A DNA stretch of 64,000 nt from assembly GCF_000967545.1 (NCBI RefSeq), contig NZ_JXXV01000036.1, positions 1 through 64,000 of the forward strand. The letters are read 5' to 3'. The position numbers were made by a program, and so were the translations under genes. The stretch's first letter is position 1, and each line of letters starts with the position of its first letter. The notes beneath the pieces are model-generated. The model saw only the letters and a list, made by a program, of their open reading frames with translations. It was not told the DNA's origin and ran no database searches. Source of the stretch: Vibrio galatheae (GTDB lineage Bacteria > Pseudomonadota > Gammaproteobacteria > Enterobacterales > Vibrionaceae). Of the stretch, positions 9,910 through 20,221 are shown one piece after another.

Positions 9910-10608
9910 ATGAACCTGTGGCAAACAACCCTTGATGCACTAGCCTTATTGGTCAGTTTTGACCAAGAGCTGTGGGAGATCGTCGCGGTCTCCTTCAGCG
10001 TCTCGGTCTCGGCGATTTCTATAGTGCTGTTTCCAGCCATACTATTGTCATTCGTCTTGGCTTATAGCGACTTTACAGGCAAGTGGTTGTTGCTGTCATT
10101 GATCAATACCCTCCAAGCGATCCCGACCGTGGTGATAGGTTTGCTACTCTATATGTTGCTGTCTCGCGCAGGTCCACTGGGAGATTGGCAGATGCTGTTC
10201 ACTCAAAAGGCAATGATTGTCGGGCAAATGTTGATTGGTTTTCCAGTTCTGGTTTCGATGATGCACGGGGCTTTGCAATCGAGTGACCGACGCGCGATTG
10301 AAACCTCGATAACACTCGGTGCTTCGGTGCCACGTACTGTCGCTACCATGATATGGGAGACCCGATTTCCTTTGCTTGCGGCGGCGATTGCGGCGTTCTC
10401 GCGTATCGTGACAGAAGTGGGCTGCTCGACCATGGTGGGCGGCAATATTATGGGCATCACGCGTAACATTCCGACAGCGATTGCGATGGAAAGCCACAAA
10501 GGCGCCTTTGCACAAGGTGTGGCGCTAGGCATTGTCTTGTTGACGCTCGCCCTCGTGCTCAACTTTATGTTAACCAGCATGCGCGGCAAGGGCTATTTAA
10601 GGACGTAG
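9910..10608 (+). CDS. tupB: Tungstate/molybdate ABC permease
   Basis: A 232-residue inner-membrane permease with about five hydrophobic segments. The ABC coupling loop appears as ETSITLGASVPRTVATMIWE (EAA-type motif, about 134-153), which docks onto the ATPase. Its length fits TupB/VtpB. It begins six bases after the tupA stop and ends seven bases before the ATPase start, so the three subunits form one operon. By family, two copies form the membrane channel that moves the oxyanion from the periplasmic binding protein into the cytoplasm. Confidence 0.88.
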   Translation: MNLWQTTLDALALLVSFDQELWEIVAVSFSVSVSAISIVLFPAILLSFVLAYSDFTGKWLLLSLINTLQAIPTVVIGLLLYMLLSRAGPLGDWQMLFTQKAMIVGQMLIGFPVLVSMMHGALQSSDRRAIETSITLGASVPRTVATMIWETRFPLLAAAIAAFSRIVTEVGCSTMVGGNIMGITRNIPTAIAMESHKGAFAQGVALGIVLLTLALVLNFMLTSMRGKGYLRT

Positions 10609-10615
10609 GCGAACG

Positions 10616-11344
10616 ATGACAATAAAAATCACAGCCGAGCAACTCTCGATGCGTTTCAAACAACGTGTGCTGTTTCACATCCCGAGTCTCTCCATTGGTC
10701 CTAACGACGCTATCTATCTCAAAGGTGATAATGGTGTGGGCAAAACCACCTTGTTAAAAATACTATCTGGGTTAATCAAACCGACTACGGGCGTGGTGAC
10801 TGCGCCTAGTGATACTTGGTTGCAACGCCTATTCTCTCGCACCGGCCGTAAAGGCGTTATCTATCTTCACCAGTCCCCCTATTTATTTGATGGTTCGGTT
10901 TATGAAAATGTCGCTTATGGGCAGCGATTTGAACGAGACGCAACAAAAGATAAGCGAGCGCAAGTTATCACAGCATTACGCATGGTAGGCTTAGAAACCT
11001 TAGCTGACGAACATATCTCTGTATTGTCTGGTGGTGAAAAACAACGCGTTGCAATGGCAAGAGCTTGGATACTCAAACCTTCGATTCTACTGATGGATGA
11101 GCCAAGTGCTTCGCTTGACCAAGAATCTATCGAGCGCCTAGTGACGATGGCAAAAGACCTGCTAGAACGCGGCGCGAGTTTGGTGATTACCAGCCATCAG
11201 CAGAACGCTCTTACTGCACTGTGTAACAAGCAGTGGCTAATTCACGCGCATCAGCTCACAGAGTACGCTAACAATGAGCGAACCTCTAGCAATGTCGTTG
11301 TTTTAAAAGACAAGTCTCATGACGTTAAGCTAAAATTGCGCTAA
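10616..11344 (+). CDS. tupC: Tungstate/molybdate ABC ATPase
   Basis: A 242-residue ATPase subunit with Walker A GDNGVGKTT (about 39-47), Q-loop IYLHQSPYLFDG, signature LSGGEKQR, Walker B ILLMDEPSA, and switch His in ITSHQQ. It is shorter than ModC and lacks the C-terminal molybdate-binding MOP extension, as expected for TupC. The AGGCGA ribosome site sits just before the ATG. It closes the three-gene transporter unit. About 90 bases separate it from mobA, and no clear terminator is seen between them, so read-through into the cofactor genes is plausible. Confidence 0.9.
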   Translation: MTIKITAEQLSMRFKQRVLFHIPSLSIGPNDAIYLKGDNGVGKTTLLKILSGLIKPTTGVVTAPSDTWLQRLFSRTGRKGVIYLHQSPYLFDGSVYENVAYGQRFERDATKDKRAQVITALRMVGLETLADEHISVLSGGEKQRVAMARAWILKPSILLMDEPSASLDQESIERLVTMAKDLLERGASLVITSHQQNALTALCNKQWLIHAHQLTEYANNERTSSNVVVLKDKSHDVKLKLR

Positions 11345-11437
11345 ACAATAGGGTAATTTTACATTTCAGATCCTGTCGGTATCGAAAATTAGCTAGCGTT
11401 CCAAAATTAATAACATAAGGAGTCAAAGACTTCATCT

Positions 11438-12031
11438 ATGCTTCAATCAAGACAGACAAGTTGGATAATCTTAGCTGGCGGTCAAGCGAGTCGCATGGGA
11501 GGACGAGACAAAGGTCTAGTGCTACTCAACGACAAGCCACTGATTCAACACGTCATTGATCGCCTATCACCGCAAACTGAGCACATTTTGATTAACGCCA
11601 ACCGCAACCAAGATGCGTATCAAGTGTTTGCACCGGTTTTCTCCGATCAATTTCAAGACTTTCCTGGCCCTATGGGTGGCATTCATGCTGGGTTGGTTAA
11701 TGCCAGCACAGACTGGGTAGGTTTTGTGCCTTGCGATAGCCCACAAATTAATCCAGATTTAGTTGAGCGCTTTTGTCAGGCTGCAAGAAACGACACTGAT
11801 ATTCTTGTTGCTCATGACGGAGAGCATCAACAACCCGTCTTCACTCTCTACCATAAGCGTGTATTGCCTAAGTTGACGGCATTTCTCGAACGTGGCGACC
11901 GAAAAATCATCCTGCTTTACCAAGAATGCAGCACTCAATACGTCGATTTTAGTGACTCACCCAACTGCTTTGTTAACTTAAACACACCCGAAGAATTGGC
12001 CCAATTTGGAACCATCCGCGATGATATTTGA
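11438..12031 (+). CDS. mobA: Molybdenum cofactor guanylyltransferase MobA
   Basis: A 197-residue enzyme that joins GMP to molybdopterin to form the bis-MGD cofactor used by DMSO-reductase family enzymes. The N-terminal nucleotide-binding motif [15 protein letters not shown] and the [10 protein letters not shown] and PCDSPQIN segments are diagnostic. Its length matches E. coli MobA (194). It lies directly downstream of the oxyanion transporter and overlaps the next gene by 11 bases, so transport and cofactor maturation are linked. The nearest good ribosome-site match (AAGGAG) is rather far upstream of the ATG, so the exact start is slightly uncertain. Confidence 0.93.
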   Translation: MLQSRQTSWIILAGGQASRMGGRDKGLVLLNDKPLIQHVIDRLSPQTEHILINANRNQDAYQVFAPVFSDQFQDFPGPMGGIHAGLVNASTDWVGFVPCDSPQINPDLVERFCQAARNDTDILVAHDGEHQQPVFTLYHKRVLPKLTAFLERGDRKIILLYQECSTQYVDFSDSPNCFVNLNTPEELAQFGTIRDDI

Positions 12032-13790
12032 TTTACCCATTCCTATTTTAGGTTTCGCTGCTTATTCAGGTACCGGAAAGACAACCCTGCTCGAAGCTTT
12101 AATGCCAAAACTCACGCAAGCAGGGTTGCGGGTTGGCATGCTCAAGCACGCGCACCATAATTTTGATGTTGATAAGCCCGGCAAAGACAGTTATCGATTA
12201 AGAAAAGTAGGCGCCAGCCAAATGGTGATCTCTTCGCGTAACCGATTTGCTCTAATGACAGAGACACCAGAGCAAGAATCAGAATTTAGTTACCTGCTAA
12301 GTCGTTTCGATTGCGACAAGCTGGATGTGATTTTAGTCGAAGGTTGTAAGAACATTGCCTTCCCTAAAATAGAACTTCATCGCGAGGCCGTAGGTAAACC
12401 TTGGCTGTATGACAATGATGGTAATATTATCGCGATTGCTGCCGACACTCGGGTTGAAAGCTGCCTCTTGCCACAAATGGACATCAACGATCTTGATGCG
12501 ATAGCAAGGTTTGTCCTCGATTACGTTAATAGTGCCCAAGATGTAGATAAAAACGTCGCGGCATGTTGCGATACCCTTTCGCCCGCTTATTTATCTGTCG
12601 AACAAGGCCGAGATAAGATCCTCAACTTGGTCAGCCCGATTGCCGAGCAAGAAACGTGCGCCATCGAACGTGCTTTCGGACGAGTTTTAGCCCGAGATAT
12701 ACTCTCACCAATAGATGTGCCTCAATATACCAACTCAGCCATGGATGGCTATGCCATTCGCGGCGAAGACATTGGCTTGGAAAGTTTTGAGGTTGCGGCA
12801 CAAGTGATGGCTGGAGAGGCTTATGAGCAACCACTTGGCAAAGGGCAAGCAGTAAAGATCATGACAGGCGCACCTACCCCATCCAATGCTGACACGGTAA
12901 TTATGCGTGAACAGGCCAAGCAAACTGGTCAATCAGTAACGTTCACGGCGAGTGCGAAGGTTGGACAGAACGTGCGCTTAGCGGGGGAAGATCTGGCCAG
13001 AGGCGCCGAAGTCTTTTCAACTGGGCAGCGCATCGGCTCTGCCGAAATGGGGATGCTGGCATCACTCGGCTTTGCGTCCTGTAATGTGACTCGTCGCTTA
13101 AAAGTGGCAATTTTTTCGACGGGTAATGAAGTTCAAGCACCCGGTGGCGAACTGCAATCGAACACCATTTATGATTCCAATCGTTTTACCTTAATTGGGA
13201 TGCTGCAAAATCTTGGCTGCGAGGTGTTCGATCTGGGTATCATTGAGGACGATGAATCTTTGATGATTGAAGCAGTGCAAAATGCAGTGAGCCAAGCCGA
13301 TGTAGTCATTACTTCAGGTGGAGTGTCTGTCGGTGACGCGGACTACATTAAATTTGCATTGGAAAAACTCGGCCAAATTGATTTTTGGCGGATCAATATG
13401 CGGCCTGGTCGCCCGCTCGCTTTTGGTCAAATTGAGGGGAAACCCTTTTTCGGTTTGCCGGGGAATCCCGTCGCAGTTATGGTCTCGTTTATCAACTTTG
13501 TCGAACCAGCGCTGCGTAAGATGCAAGGCCAACTAGGCTGGCAACCGCTTAAGTTAAGCGCTATCGCCAGCGAGCCACTGCGCTCTCGCCAAGGACGTAC
13601 CGAGTTCAGTCGCGGGGTTTATCAGTTAGATTCACATGGACAACTGACTGTTCGAACCACAGGTAAACAAGGTTCTGGTATTTTACGCTCAATGAGTGAA
13701 GCAAACTGCCTGATCGAGATTGCACCGTCAATTGATATAGTAAAAGTCGGTGAAAGCGTGACAATCATCCCACTTCAAGGCAGAATCTAA
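12021..13790 (+). CDS. MobB-MoeA fusion, molybdenum cofactor synthesis
   Basis: A 589-residue two-domain protein. Residues 1 to about 170 are MobB: a P-loop [27 protein letters not shown] and ILVEGCK, a GTP-binding adaptor for MobA. From about 190 to the end it is MoeA, the enzyme that inserts molybdenum into adenylylated molybdopterin. MoeA motifs include [39 protein letters not shown] and [11 protein letters not shown]. Fusion of MobB with MoeA is known in Vibrio and some other gammaproteobacteria. ATG 12021 was preferred to the TTG at 12006. Either overlaps the mobA 3' end, so translation is coupled. No moaA-E or moeB lies in the window, so the early pathway steps are encoded elsewhere. 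Confidence 0.93.
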   Translation: MIFDLPIPILGFAAYSGTGKTTLLEALMPKLTQAGLRVGMLKHAHHNFDVDKPGKDSYRLRKVGASQMVISSRNRFALMTETPEQESEFSYLLSRFDCDKLDVILVEGCKNIAFPKIELHREAVGKPWLYDNDGNIIAIAADTRVESCLLPQMDINDLDAIARFVLDYVNSAQDVDKNVAACCDTLSPAYLSVEQGRDKILNLVSPIAEQETCAIERAFGRVLARDILSPIDVPQYTNSAMDGYAIRGEDIGLESFEVAAQVMAGEAYEQPLGKGQAVKIMTGAPTPSNADTVIMREQAKQTGQSVTFTASAKVGQNVRLAGEDLARGAEVFSTGQRIGSAEMGMLASLGFASCNVTRRLKVAIFSTGNEVQAPGGELQSNTIYDSNRFTLIGMLQNLGCEVFDLGIIEDDESLMIEAVQNAVSQADVVITSGGVSVGDADYIKFALEKLGQIDFWRINMRPGRPLAFGQIEGKPFFGLPGNPVAVMVSFINFVEPALRKMQGQLGWQPLKLSAIASEPLRSRQGRTEFSRGVYQLDSHGQLTVRTTGKQGSGILRSMSEANCLIEIAPSIDIVKVGESVTIIPLQGRI

Positions 13791-13850
13791 CCCTTCAAGC
13801 ACAAGGTCAGCCTAGCTGGCCTGTTTCGTTTTATCGATTTGGACACATTT

Positions 13851-14117
13851 ATGGCTCGCACAATCCTATACACCTATAAGGAAGAAGAGAAAACGCTGAC
13901 CTTCTCTTACCAACAGCACCGAAATATTCATGAAGCGGTAGCAGAAGCAGAAGGCATTGATATCTCAGGCTATTTGAAGATGGAGCAACAAATCGAAGCG
14001 ATATCGGATACGAAAGCGGTCAGAAACTATCGTGATAATCATTTCAAAAAGCTTGGCTTTGGTCGTATCACTCTACAGCAGAAAGAGAACCTAGGTGTGG
14101 GTAAGAAAAATAGCTAG
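13851..14117 (+). CDS. DUF2960-type small protein
   Basis: An 88-residue charged soluble protein (MARTILYTYKEEEKTLTFSY...), rich in Glu, Lys and Gln, with no signal peptide or membrane segment. I recognise it as the DUF2960 family found in vibrios and relatives; no function is known to me. It lies 60 bases after the MobB-MoeA gene and could be co-transcribed with it. The ATG at 13851 is preferred to the TTG at 13839. A strong bidirectional terminator follows. Confidence 0.75.
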   Translation: MARTILYTYKEEEKTLTFSYQQHRNIHEAVAEAEGIDISGYLKMEQQIEAISDTKAVRNYRDNHFKKLGFGRITLQQKENLGVGKKNS

Positions 14118-14142
14118 AATGAGCGATTAGCAAATTGATCAA

Positions 14143-14166
14143 AAAGGGCTGCATACGCAGCCCTTT
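14143..14166. terminator. Bidirectional terminator
   Basis: A 10-bp perfect stem (AAAGGGCTGC / GCAGCCCTTT) with a 4-nt loop between the convergent DUF2960 gene and nagK. A-rich and T-rich flanks serve both directions. Confidence 0.85.
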
Positions 14167-14186
14167 GTATTTGAGGTGTTAACTTT

Positions 14187-15095
14187 TTACTTGATGTTTA
14201 AGAAAGCAGCACCACGGACACCGCCTGAATCACCGTGCTTAGCTTTGATGATTTTTGGACACTTGGCGACAGATAGCAGGTATTTCGGGATACGCTTTGG
14301 CATCTCTTCATAGATCAGTTCAAAGTTTGACAGACCACCACCTAGCGCAACCACGTGCGGGTCATTGGCAGTAAAGATGTTGGCGAAACAGATAGCAAGC
14401 AACTCCATAAAGCGCTCGACATGCTCAACCGCCTTAGCTTCGCCCGCTTGGTACGAAGTAATAATATCGATCGCTTTCTTCTCTTCACCAAAGTAATGAG
14501 CATAAATTAACTCAAAACCACGTCCCGACAGGTAGCTGTCTAAACAGCCTTTTTTACCACAGCCACAACCAAGCAGCGGAGCGTTATCACCTAGGTGGAA
14601 CCAAGCATCAATTGGTAAACGCATATGGCCAAGTTCGCCAGCAACATGGTTTCGGCCAGAGAAGACTGTACCATTGTAAACCAAACCACCGCCGAAACCG
14701 GTGCCAAGAATTAAGCCCATGACAGAAGGCTCATCTTTCAATTCGTCGTCCCAAGCTTCAGAGAGAGCAAAACAGTTGGCATCATTTTCGATCTTTACGC
14801 TACGGCCAATCTTCGCTTCTAAATCTGCACGTAGTGGCTTACCTTTTGCCGCAGGAACATTCACCGTCAGCACGGTAGCGTCTTCTGCATCTTCCATTCC
14901 TGGAAGACCAAGTCCAATTTTACCTTCGCAACCAAACTCTTGATCGTATTTATTCACCAGACCCGCAATCGTATCAACCAATAGCGCGTAGTCATCCGTT
15001 GGCGTTGGTACTCGCTCAGTTGCAACTCGCTCCAGTTGTTCGTTAAATGCACCAAATTCAATCTTAGTGCCACCAACGTCAAAGCCGTAGTACAT
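14187..15095 (-). CDS. nagK: N-acetylglucosamine kinase NagK
   Basis: A 302-residue ROK-family sugar kinase that phosphorylates N-acetyl-D-glucosamine to GlcNAc-6-phosphate, feeding peptidoglycan or chitin-derived amino sugar into NagA/NagB. The N-terminal phosphate loop is [15 protein letters not shown]. The substrate-binding segment [16 protein letters not shown] and the zinc-site motif [17 protein letters not shown] are both present, as in E. coli NagK (303 residues). I chose the ATG at 15095 because a GGGAGA ribosome site precedes it and MYYG is the known family start; an upstream in-frame ATG at 15143 would add 16 residues. It appears monocistronic. No other chitin gene is adjacent. Confidence 0.92.
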   Translation of the reverse strand: MYYGFDVGGTKIEFGAFNEQLERVATERVPTPTDDYALLVDTIAGLVNKYDQEFGCEGKIGLGLPGMEDAEDATVLTVNVPAAKGKPLRADLEAKIGRSVKIENDANCFALSEAWDDELKDEPSVMGLILGTGFGGGLVYNGTVFSGRNHVAGELGHMRLPIDAWFHLGDNAPLLGCGCGKKGCLDSYLSGRGFELIYAHYFGEEKKAIDIITSYQAGEAKAVEHVERFMELLAICFANIFTANDPHVVALGGGLSNFELIYEEMPKRIPKYLLSVAKCPKIIKAKHGDSGGVRGAAFLNIK

Positions 15096-15239
15096 CTCTT
15101 CTCTCCCAGAAAATAACTCAAAAAATTGATTTAATTGATGCATTATCCATATAGCTACGCCTACAAACTGTGATTTAGTCGAGATTTAAGCTTGAGGTGC
15201 GGCTAAGTGCGCAGCGTCTGTACAACCAGATGCCAATAA

Positions 15240-15980
15240 TTAGAGGAATTTCTCGTTTCTTATCTGATTGATGAAATGATTCAGTGCTGGCCTTGTCTCA
15301 TCTGGCCTATTACGAGTTTTGCTGTTCATATAGCTTTCACGAAAGACCGCAAACCAAGTGGCCAATGTATGCGACAGTTGTTGCTCATCCAATGCACCAA
15401 ACACTAAGCTGGCGACCTCTGCAGTGGCGAGGTGTTGTTCATTGTCAGAGCGACGCATCATGTACTGAGAAACCGAGTCGGGGCTAATTGACATAACAGG
15501 CAAGGAGTCTAAATAAGGCGACTTATTAAACATTCTGCGTGCTTCTCGCCAACTGCCATCAAGAAAGATCAGCAACGGAGTTTTATCCTCGCACAGCGCG
15601 GCCACATTAGGTTCAATCAGTCTACTTGAGTCAGCTACATACTCTTCGGGAAAGACCACTATCGGCTGATACTTAGTATCGTTGAGTACGCTGAGCATCT
15701 CTGCGCTTGGTTCGGTTCGGCTCCATTGATAGGCATAACCATTTTTAACAACATCAAGGATCAAACGGCCGGTATTGCTGGGTTTGAAAACCTCATTGTC
15801 AGATAGCAGCAGCATTACGGCAACATCGCTGTCAATATCGGGCTGGTAAGCGCACAAGCAGTCTTTCTCTGCCACTTGACAGTAGCGACATCGAACCACC
15901 TTACTCCCGCGTGCAGCAAAGGGTTTGGTTGAACGTGCTAAACGTTGATGGTAGAGATGATGAAAGGCGTGGATTCTCAT
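15240..15980 (-). CDS. tapT: DTW-domain tRNA aminocarboxypropyltransferase
   Basis: A 246-residue DTW-domain protein. It has an N-terminal cysteine cluster (CRYCQVAEKDCLC), the segment PSNTGRLI, and the family signature as DGSWREARRM, followed by a conserved C-terminal helical region. Members add an aminocarboxypropyl group from S-adenosylmethionine to uridine in tRNA; E. coli TapT (YfiP) forms acp3U47. I judge this the TapT ortholog by length and the Cys cluster, but other DTW paralogs exist in vibrios, so the symbol is tentative. ATG 15980 gives a normal N-terminus; a longer form from 16055 would overlap the divergent gene. There is no strong ribosome site. Confidence 0.75.
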   Translation of the reverse strand: MRIHAFHHLYHQRLARSTKPFAARGSKVVRCRYCQVAEKDCLCAYQPDIDSDVAVMLLLSDNEVFKPSNTGRLILDVVKNGYAYQWSRTEPSAEMLSVLNDTKYQPIVVFPEEYVADSSRLIEPNVAALCEDKTPLLIFLDGSWREARRMFNKSPYLDSLPVMSISPDSVSQYMMRRSDNEQHLATAEVASLVFGALDEQQLSHTLATWFAVFRESYMNSKTRNRPDETRPALNHFINQIRNEKFL

Positions 15981-16049
15981 GGCTGATCGTAGATAATGAT
16001 TTAGGCGAGCCAGTTTACTCACCCCACCAACAGTTGCAAGGAATAGGCA

Positions 16050-16838
16050 ATGCAAAACCCCGAGATGATACGTCTGAGCTTCTTTCTCTCTGTGCTAATT
16101 TTGTGCGGATTATGGGAATGGGTGACGCCGCGTAAACAACTTACCCAAAATAAAGGTTGGCGTTGGTTAAATAATCTTGGCCTGATTGCTTTTAACTCGC
16201 TATGTTTGAGCATGTTAATGCCGATTGTCGCCTTTGAAGCGGCCATCTATGCATCCGACAATCATCTGGGCTTATTCAATCAACTCGCGTTACCTTTCTA
16301 CGCTGAAATTGTTTTGGCGGTGATTTTGCTCGATTTTGCAATTTATCTGCAGCATCTTGTGTTTCATCGCGTACCAATACTATGGCGCCTGCACAGAATG
16401 CACCATGCTGACCAAGATATTGATGTCACCACTGGCACGCGTTTTCATCCGATTGAGATCATTTTATCGATGTGGATTAAGGTCGCTTTGGCTATTTCGC
16501 TTGGCATATCACCGCTGGCTATAGTGGTGTTTGAAGTTATTCTCAACGCCAGTGCCATGTTTAATCACAGTAATGCCTACCTGCCGCTTAAGCTTGATCG
16601 ATGGCTGCGAAAAGTGATTGTGACACCTGACATGCATCGAGTACATCATTCTGTCATCAGCAAAGAAACCCATTCTAATTTTGGTTTCTTTTTATCGATT
16701 TGGGATCGCGGGTTTAACACCTACCGGGCGCAACCTGAACAGGGGCACGATAAAGTAAAAATAGGCCTGCCCATTTTCCAAACCGCTCAAGAGCAACGCC
16801 TTGATAAAATGCTCACCCAGCCGTTTAGGAAGCAGTAA
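16050..16838 (+). CDS. Sterol desaturase / fatty acid hydroxylase family protein
   Basis: A 262-residue integral membrane di-iron oxygenase-type protein. Hydrophobic segments lie near 5-22, 38-65 and 85-105. The family histidine clusters are visible: HLVFH (HxxxH), HRMHH (HxxHH) and HRVHH (HxxHH), plus HSNAYLP. These bind two iron atoms in C-4 sterol methyl oxidase, fatty acid hydroxylase and carotenoid hydroxylase relatives. Bacteria like this one do not make sterols, so the substrate is probably a lipid acyl chain or similar (inference). An AAGGA ribosome site precedes the ATG. It is divergent from the DTW gene and ends at its own terminator. Confidence 0.85.
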   Translation: MQNPEMIRLSFFLSVLILCGLWEWVTPRKQLTQNKGWRWLNNLGLIAFNSLCLSMLMPIVAFEAAIYASDNHLGLFNQLALPFYAEIVLAVILLDFAIYLQHLVFHRVPILWRLHRMHHADQDIDVTTGTRFHPIEIILSMWIKVALAISLGISPLAIVVFEVILNASAMFNHSNAYLPLKLDRWLRKVIVTPDMHRVHHSVISKETHSNFGFFLSIWDRGFNTYRAQPEQGHDKVKIGLPIFQTAQEQRLDKMLTQPFRKQ

Positions 16839-16862
16839 AAAAGGAGCATCTCGCTCCCTTTT
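16839..16862. terminator. Terminator after hydroxylase gene
   Basis: Hairpin AAAGGAGC-atctc-GCTCCCTTT immediately after the stop codon, with A and T tracts on both sides. It may also serve the chemoreceptor gene that ends at 16893 on the other strand. Confidence 0.75.
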
Positions 16863-16892
16863 CACTCGTCACAGCTTATTCTAACTCGCTGT

Positions 16893-18923
16893 TTACACAA
16901 CATATTTGTGCAGCATCGCTTGTTGGTGACCAGCAATATCAGCGACTTGTTCGGAACTCTCAACCATAGATTCCAGTTGCAGTTTCGTCTGCTCACCCTG
17001 CTCAGACACACGAGTTATCGACTCACTGACATGAGCCGTTGCTCGCTCTTGCTCTTCAGTGGCGACAGAAACCTGTTCCACGCGCGCCTTAATATGCTCA
17101 ACAGCAGTTTCGATATTAACGAAGGTCGCTTTAACCTGTTCGCTCGACTGCAACGCGTTGGCCATTTCAAGTCGTGACTCCTCAACGGCCACTCTCGAGC
17201 GCTCTGCTGCGCCAACCAATTGATTCATGCGATCGCGTATTTGAGTGGTTTGAGTGGACGTGTCGCTGGCCAACTTACGTACTTCGTCAGCAACGACTGC
17301 AAAGCCTCTGCCCTGCTCTCCTGCTCGCGCCGCTTCAATTGCTGCGTTTAGGGCGAGTAAATTGGTGTTTTCCGCAATCCCAGAAATCAAATCGACCATT
17401 TCACGGATCTGTTTGACTCGCTTATCCAGCTCAACCATTGAAGACTCGTTGGTGTTTAATGTGTTTTCTAATGCTTGCAAACGCGCCTGATTCTCTTCAA
17501 TCGCCGAGACACCCTGGCTAGAAAGTACGGAGGCCGATTTAGATTCTTCGTATGACTCAGTAGTGACGCTCGAAATTTCACGAATCGAAGCTTCTAACTG
17601 AGTAATCGTGGTAACCATGCTAGCCAAAGATTCATTCTGTTCACTTAAACTCTGATTTGACTGCTCCGCTGCGCCATGACTGATTTCTGCGGTTTGATAG
17701 AGGGTTTCGCAGTTTCGAGTGACTGTTGCGATAGATTCATTGGTTGAAGCCATAACTTGATTAAGCTTACTTGCAATCTCTTTCATCTCCAACGGGCCAA
17801 GTAGCTGCGCCTGACCGGTTAAGTCGTGCGAGGTCATTTTATTAAGATTGTTTAAGATGTTTTTCAGCCCACGATTAATCCACTGACGAAGTAGCAGCCA
17901 AGCGATCAGAACAACCGCAACTAGCACGCCACCACTGATAAGCAAAACGTAAGTAATAGTCTGCATCGTCGTGGTGACAACGTTTTGGCTCTCTTGAATT
18001 AAAGATTCGGCGGTAGAAGAGATTTGATTTAGCGTCTCAATAGTTTGGTTCGCTACCAGCGCGACTTGCTCAACTTGGCTCGACTGTTTGGTAGCAAGTT
18101 CAAGCTTGGCTAAAATTTGATCGACCACACCATCGTTTTCAAACCCCGACAATACCATGTCATAACCCGCTGTGAGACTGGCGAAGTCAACCACATCTGG
18201 GTGCCATTCTTTAAAATCATCGTACGCTAAATTGATCCCTGCCAATCGATTCCTTATTTCACGAAATTCATTTTGCGCCTTGGTGAGATCCGTATGCATC
18301 ATCAATTGCACAAACGAGCTTTCCATTGAGCTTACATTAGCAATAAATCGATTTGCTGCATCGGCTGATTCTGGGTTGTCGCCGACCAGAAACGAGGCGA
18401 TGCGGTTCATCTCTGGGCCAACGGAACCCAGACCATAGCGGAAGCCATCAAGTTCAGAGTCGATTTGTTGCTGCTTTGTGATGATGTTGCTTTGCGTATC
18501 AATTACGCTAGCCGTCAAAGTGTTCAACTCTAAAATGGACTGTGTTAGCTGCTCGGTTTGTTGCTGTGAAATCGCCTCACTAAAGTGCGATGAAACGGCG
18601 AAAACTTGCTTGGTAAGTTGTTCGATTTCTGCCTCTAAAAGCGCGATTTTATCCTGATGCGCAGCTAACGTTACCTGATCCTGCGTCTGCGTCAGAAAGC
18701 TGAGCTGCTTAGCCTGCTCTAAAATATTTTGCGTCAATTGAGCATTAGTCAGTGCAAGTGGAAGTGCCTGCTCTGATAGCCCGTAAAACTGAAAGTTAAT
18801 TCGTTCGAGACCCTTGATACTGGTGACAGAGAGTAGAATGACAAGTAAGGTGATAGTAACAAATACAGCACTGATCGTTTGTATCAGTGACAACTTAAAT
18901 TTACCTTTATTGTGCGTTTCCAT
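16893..18923 (-). CDS. Methyl-accepting chemotaxis protein
   Basis: A 676-residue chemoreceptor. TM1 lies near residues 11-33 and TM2 near 325-347. Between them is a long, mostly helical Gln-rich periplasmic sensor region of about 290 residues with heptad-like patterns and no Cache motif that I can see. A HAMP region and a signalling domain follow. The hairpin tip is [32 protein letters not shown], invariant in receptors that bind CheA and CheW. I chose ATG 18923 (METHNKGK) over 18995 because TM1 then begins about ten residues in. It is transcribed alone and divergently from the NlpC lipoprotein. The ligand is unknown. Confidence 0.92.
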   Translation of the reverse strand: METHNKGKFKLSLIQTISAVFVTITLLVILLSVTSIKGLERINFQFYGLSEQALPLALTNAQLTQNILEQAKQLSFLTQTQDQVTLAAHQDKIALLEAEIEQLTKQVFAVSSHFSEAISQQQTEQLTQSILELNTLTASVIDTQSNIITKQQQIDSELDGFRYGLGSVGPEMNRIASFLVGDNPESADAANRFIANVSSMESSFVQLMMHTDLTKAQNEFREIRNRLAGINLAYDDFKEWHPDVVDFASLTAGYDMVLSGFENDGVVDQILAKLELATKQSSQVEQVALVANQTIETLNQISSTAESLIQESQNVVTTTMQTITYVLLISGGVLVAVVLIAWLLLRQWINRGLKNILNNLNKMTSHDLTGQAQLLGPLEMKEIASKLNQVMASTNESIATVTRNCETLYQTAEISHGAAEQSNQSLSEQNESLASMVTTITQLEASIREISSVTTESYEESKSASVLSSQGVSAIEENQARLQALENTLNTNESSMVELDKRVKQIREMVDLISGIAENTNLLALNAAIEAARAGEQGRGFAVVADEVRKLASDTSTQTTQIRDRMNQLVGAAERSRVAVEESRLEMANALQSSEQVKATFVNIETAVEHIKARVEQVSVATEEQERATAHVSESITRVSEQGEQTKLQLESMVESSEQVADIAGHQQAMLHKYVV

Positions 18924-19006
18924 TTGGAATATTGTCCTAGTACTTAACTTTACAGTCGGGCATATTATGTCTGTATTGTTACACTTAGATTTCACTGAGG
19001 GGATAA

Positions 19007-19522
19007 ATGAAGCAGTTAAAAATTTGTGCGGCTCACTTCAAAGTCATTATCATTTGCCTCGTGATTACTGGGTGTAGTACTTCGCCCAAATTTGAATCTA
19101 GTGCACAATTGAATCAGCCGCTCTCTGCACACGAAGCGATCACAAAAAATTCATTACTTGATGTGTATAAGGTATGGAAAGGCACGCCTTATCGTTTAGG
19201 GGGAAACGCTCTAAATGGTATCGATTGCTCTGCTTTTGTCCAAACAACATATAGCAAAGCACTCGGTTTACAACTTCCCCGCACTACGTTGGCGCAAACT
19301 AAATTAGGACAGGAAATTGAGTATGGGCAGGCCAACGTTGGGGATTTAGTATTTTTTAAAACCGCGCCAAAAGTGAGACATGTTGGCGTTTATTTGGGTA
19401 ACCAACTGTTCATGCATGCTTCAACATCGAAAGGGGTGATCATTTCAAGACTCGATAACCCTTACTGGGCTTCGAAATATTGGCACTTTAGGCGAGTAAG
19501 TTACTCGCCTGAGGTCAATTGA
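19007..19522 (+). CDS. NlpC/P60-family lipoprotein
   Basis: A 171-residue probable outer-membrane lipoprotein hydrolase. The signal peptide ends in the lipobox VITGC (Cys near residue 23). The NlpC/P60 domain has the catalytic Cys in GIDCSAFVQ, the His in VRHVGVYLG, and a third polar position near HAST. This is the C40 peptidase plan that cuts D-gamma-glutamyl-diaminopimelate bonds in peptidoglycan, as in E. coli MepS and NlpC. The ATG is preceded by GAGGGG. It ends 12 bases before the end of the convergent DUF3802 gene with no clear terminator between them. Confidence 0.92.
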   Translation: MKQLKICAAHFKVIIICLVITGCSTSPKFESSAQLNQPLSAHEAITKNSLLDVYKVWKGTPYRLGGNALNGIDCSAFVQTTYSKALGLQLPRTTLAQTKLGQEIEYGQANVGDLVFFKTAPKVRHVGVYLGNQLFMHASTSKGVIISRLDNPYWASKYWHFRRVSYSPEVN

Positions 19523-19534
19523 GTGCTACGCGGG

Positions 19535-19879
19535 TCAGTCGTATTTCGCCACCGCGGAATCGAACAAATTTTTAACCAAGGCAATGTACTCATCCAAAAA
19601 GCTGATTTGACCATTGGTTGCGGGTTTCGCCCACACACCAGCGAGCACTTCACTTAAATCTTCCACCACCGAATCGGCTTCTTTTAATAGCTTGAAACGT
19701 ACGCTGGAATGAAGTTCAGGGTTTTGTTCAAAAATCGCCATAATATTGCTCGCGACCATATCAGTAACGACATCTTCCACGCTTTCTGTCCCAGTGTCCC
19801 CTTCATCAGAAGCGAACACATCAAGATTAAAAGCCAAATGCTCAATTAAAGCCAAATAACCATCGGTTTCAACAACCAC
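19535..19879 (-). CDS. DUF3802-type small acidic protein
   Basis: A 114-residue acidic soluble protein (MVVETDGYLALIEHLAFNLDVF...) predicted mostly helical, without signal peptide. I recognise the sequence as the DUF3802 family of vibrios and shewanellas; the function is unknown to me. The start is GTG, supported by GGAG about seven bases upstream on the minus strand. It stands alone between the NlpC gene and a 340-base gap. Confidence 0.7.
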   Translation of the reverse strand: MVVETDGYLALIEHLAFNLDVFASDEGDTGTESVEDVVTDMVASNIMAIFEQNPELHSSVRFKLLKEADSVVEDLSEVLAGVWAKPATNGQISFLDEYIALVKNLFDSAVAKYD

Positions 19880-20221
19880 AGCTCATCTCCGTTATAAATT
19901 TATGTCGTTGACTAACATCTTTAATACTAAGTCATATCAATCAATAGTTACAACCAAAGCCGAGTAGGTTGCTGACTTCCTGCACAAATTCAGGTGCCTG
20001 ACTTGAATAAAGCTAGCATAGCTTCAAAGTAATTGAAGGTGGTTCGCCGATAAAATTATCGATCTTCGCCCTTACCCCCGCACGAGAATCGACTTAGGTC
20101 ACATTTTCACCTTGTTGATTCGCAATCAGTCTAAATGGTTGAATTTTTTGCACTATGAATCAGTATTCAGCGCAAGCATCTTCTACACTATTGTTAACGG
20201 CAATTAACTCTAGGATGAACT
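19880..20221. other. Noncoding gap between DUF3802 and kinase genes
   Basis: A 342-base gap holding the two divergent promoters. I see one small palindrome (CGATAA-AA-TTATCG, 20048-20061) that may be an operator, and no RNA gene or protein I can support. Confidence 0.4.

Noticed and set aside
10144..10589. Long antisense frames in tupB
   Set aside because: They lie opposite a well-supported permease gene and lack domain features.
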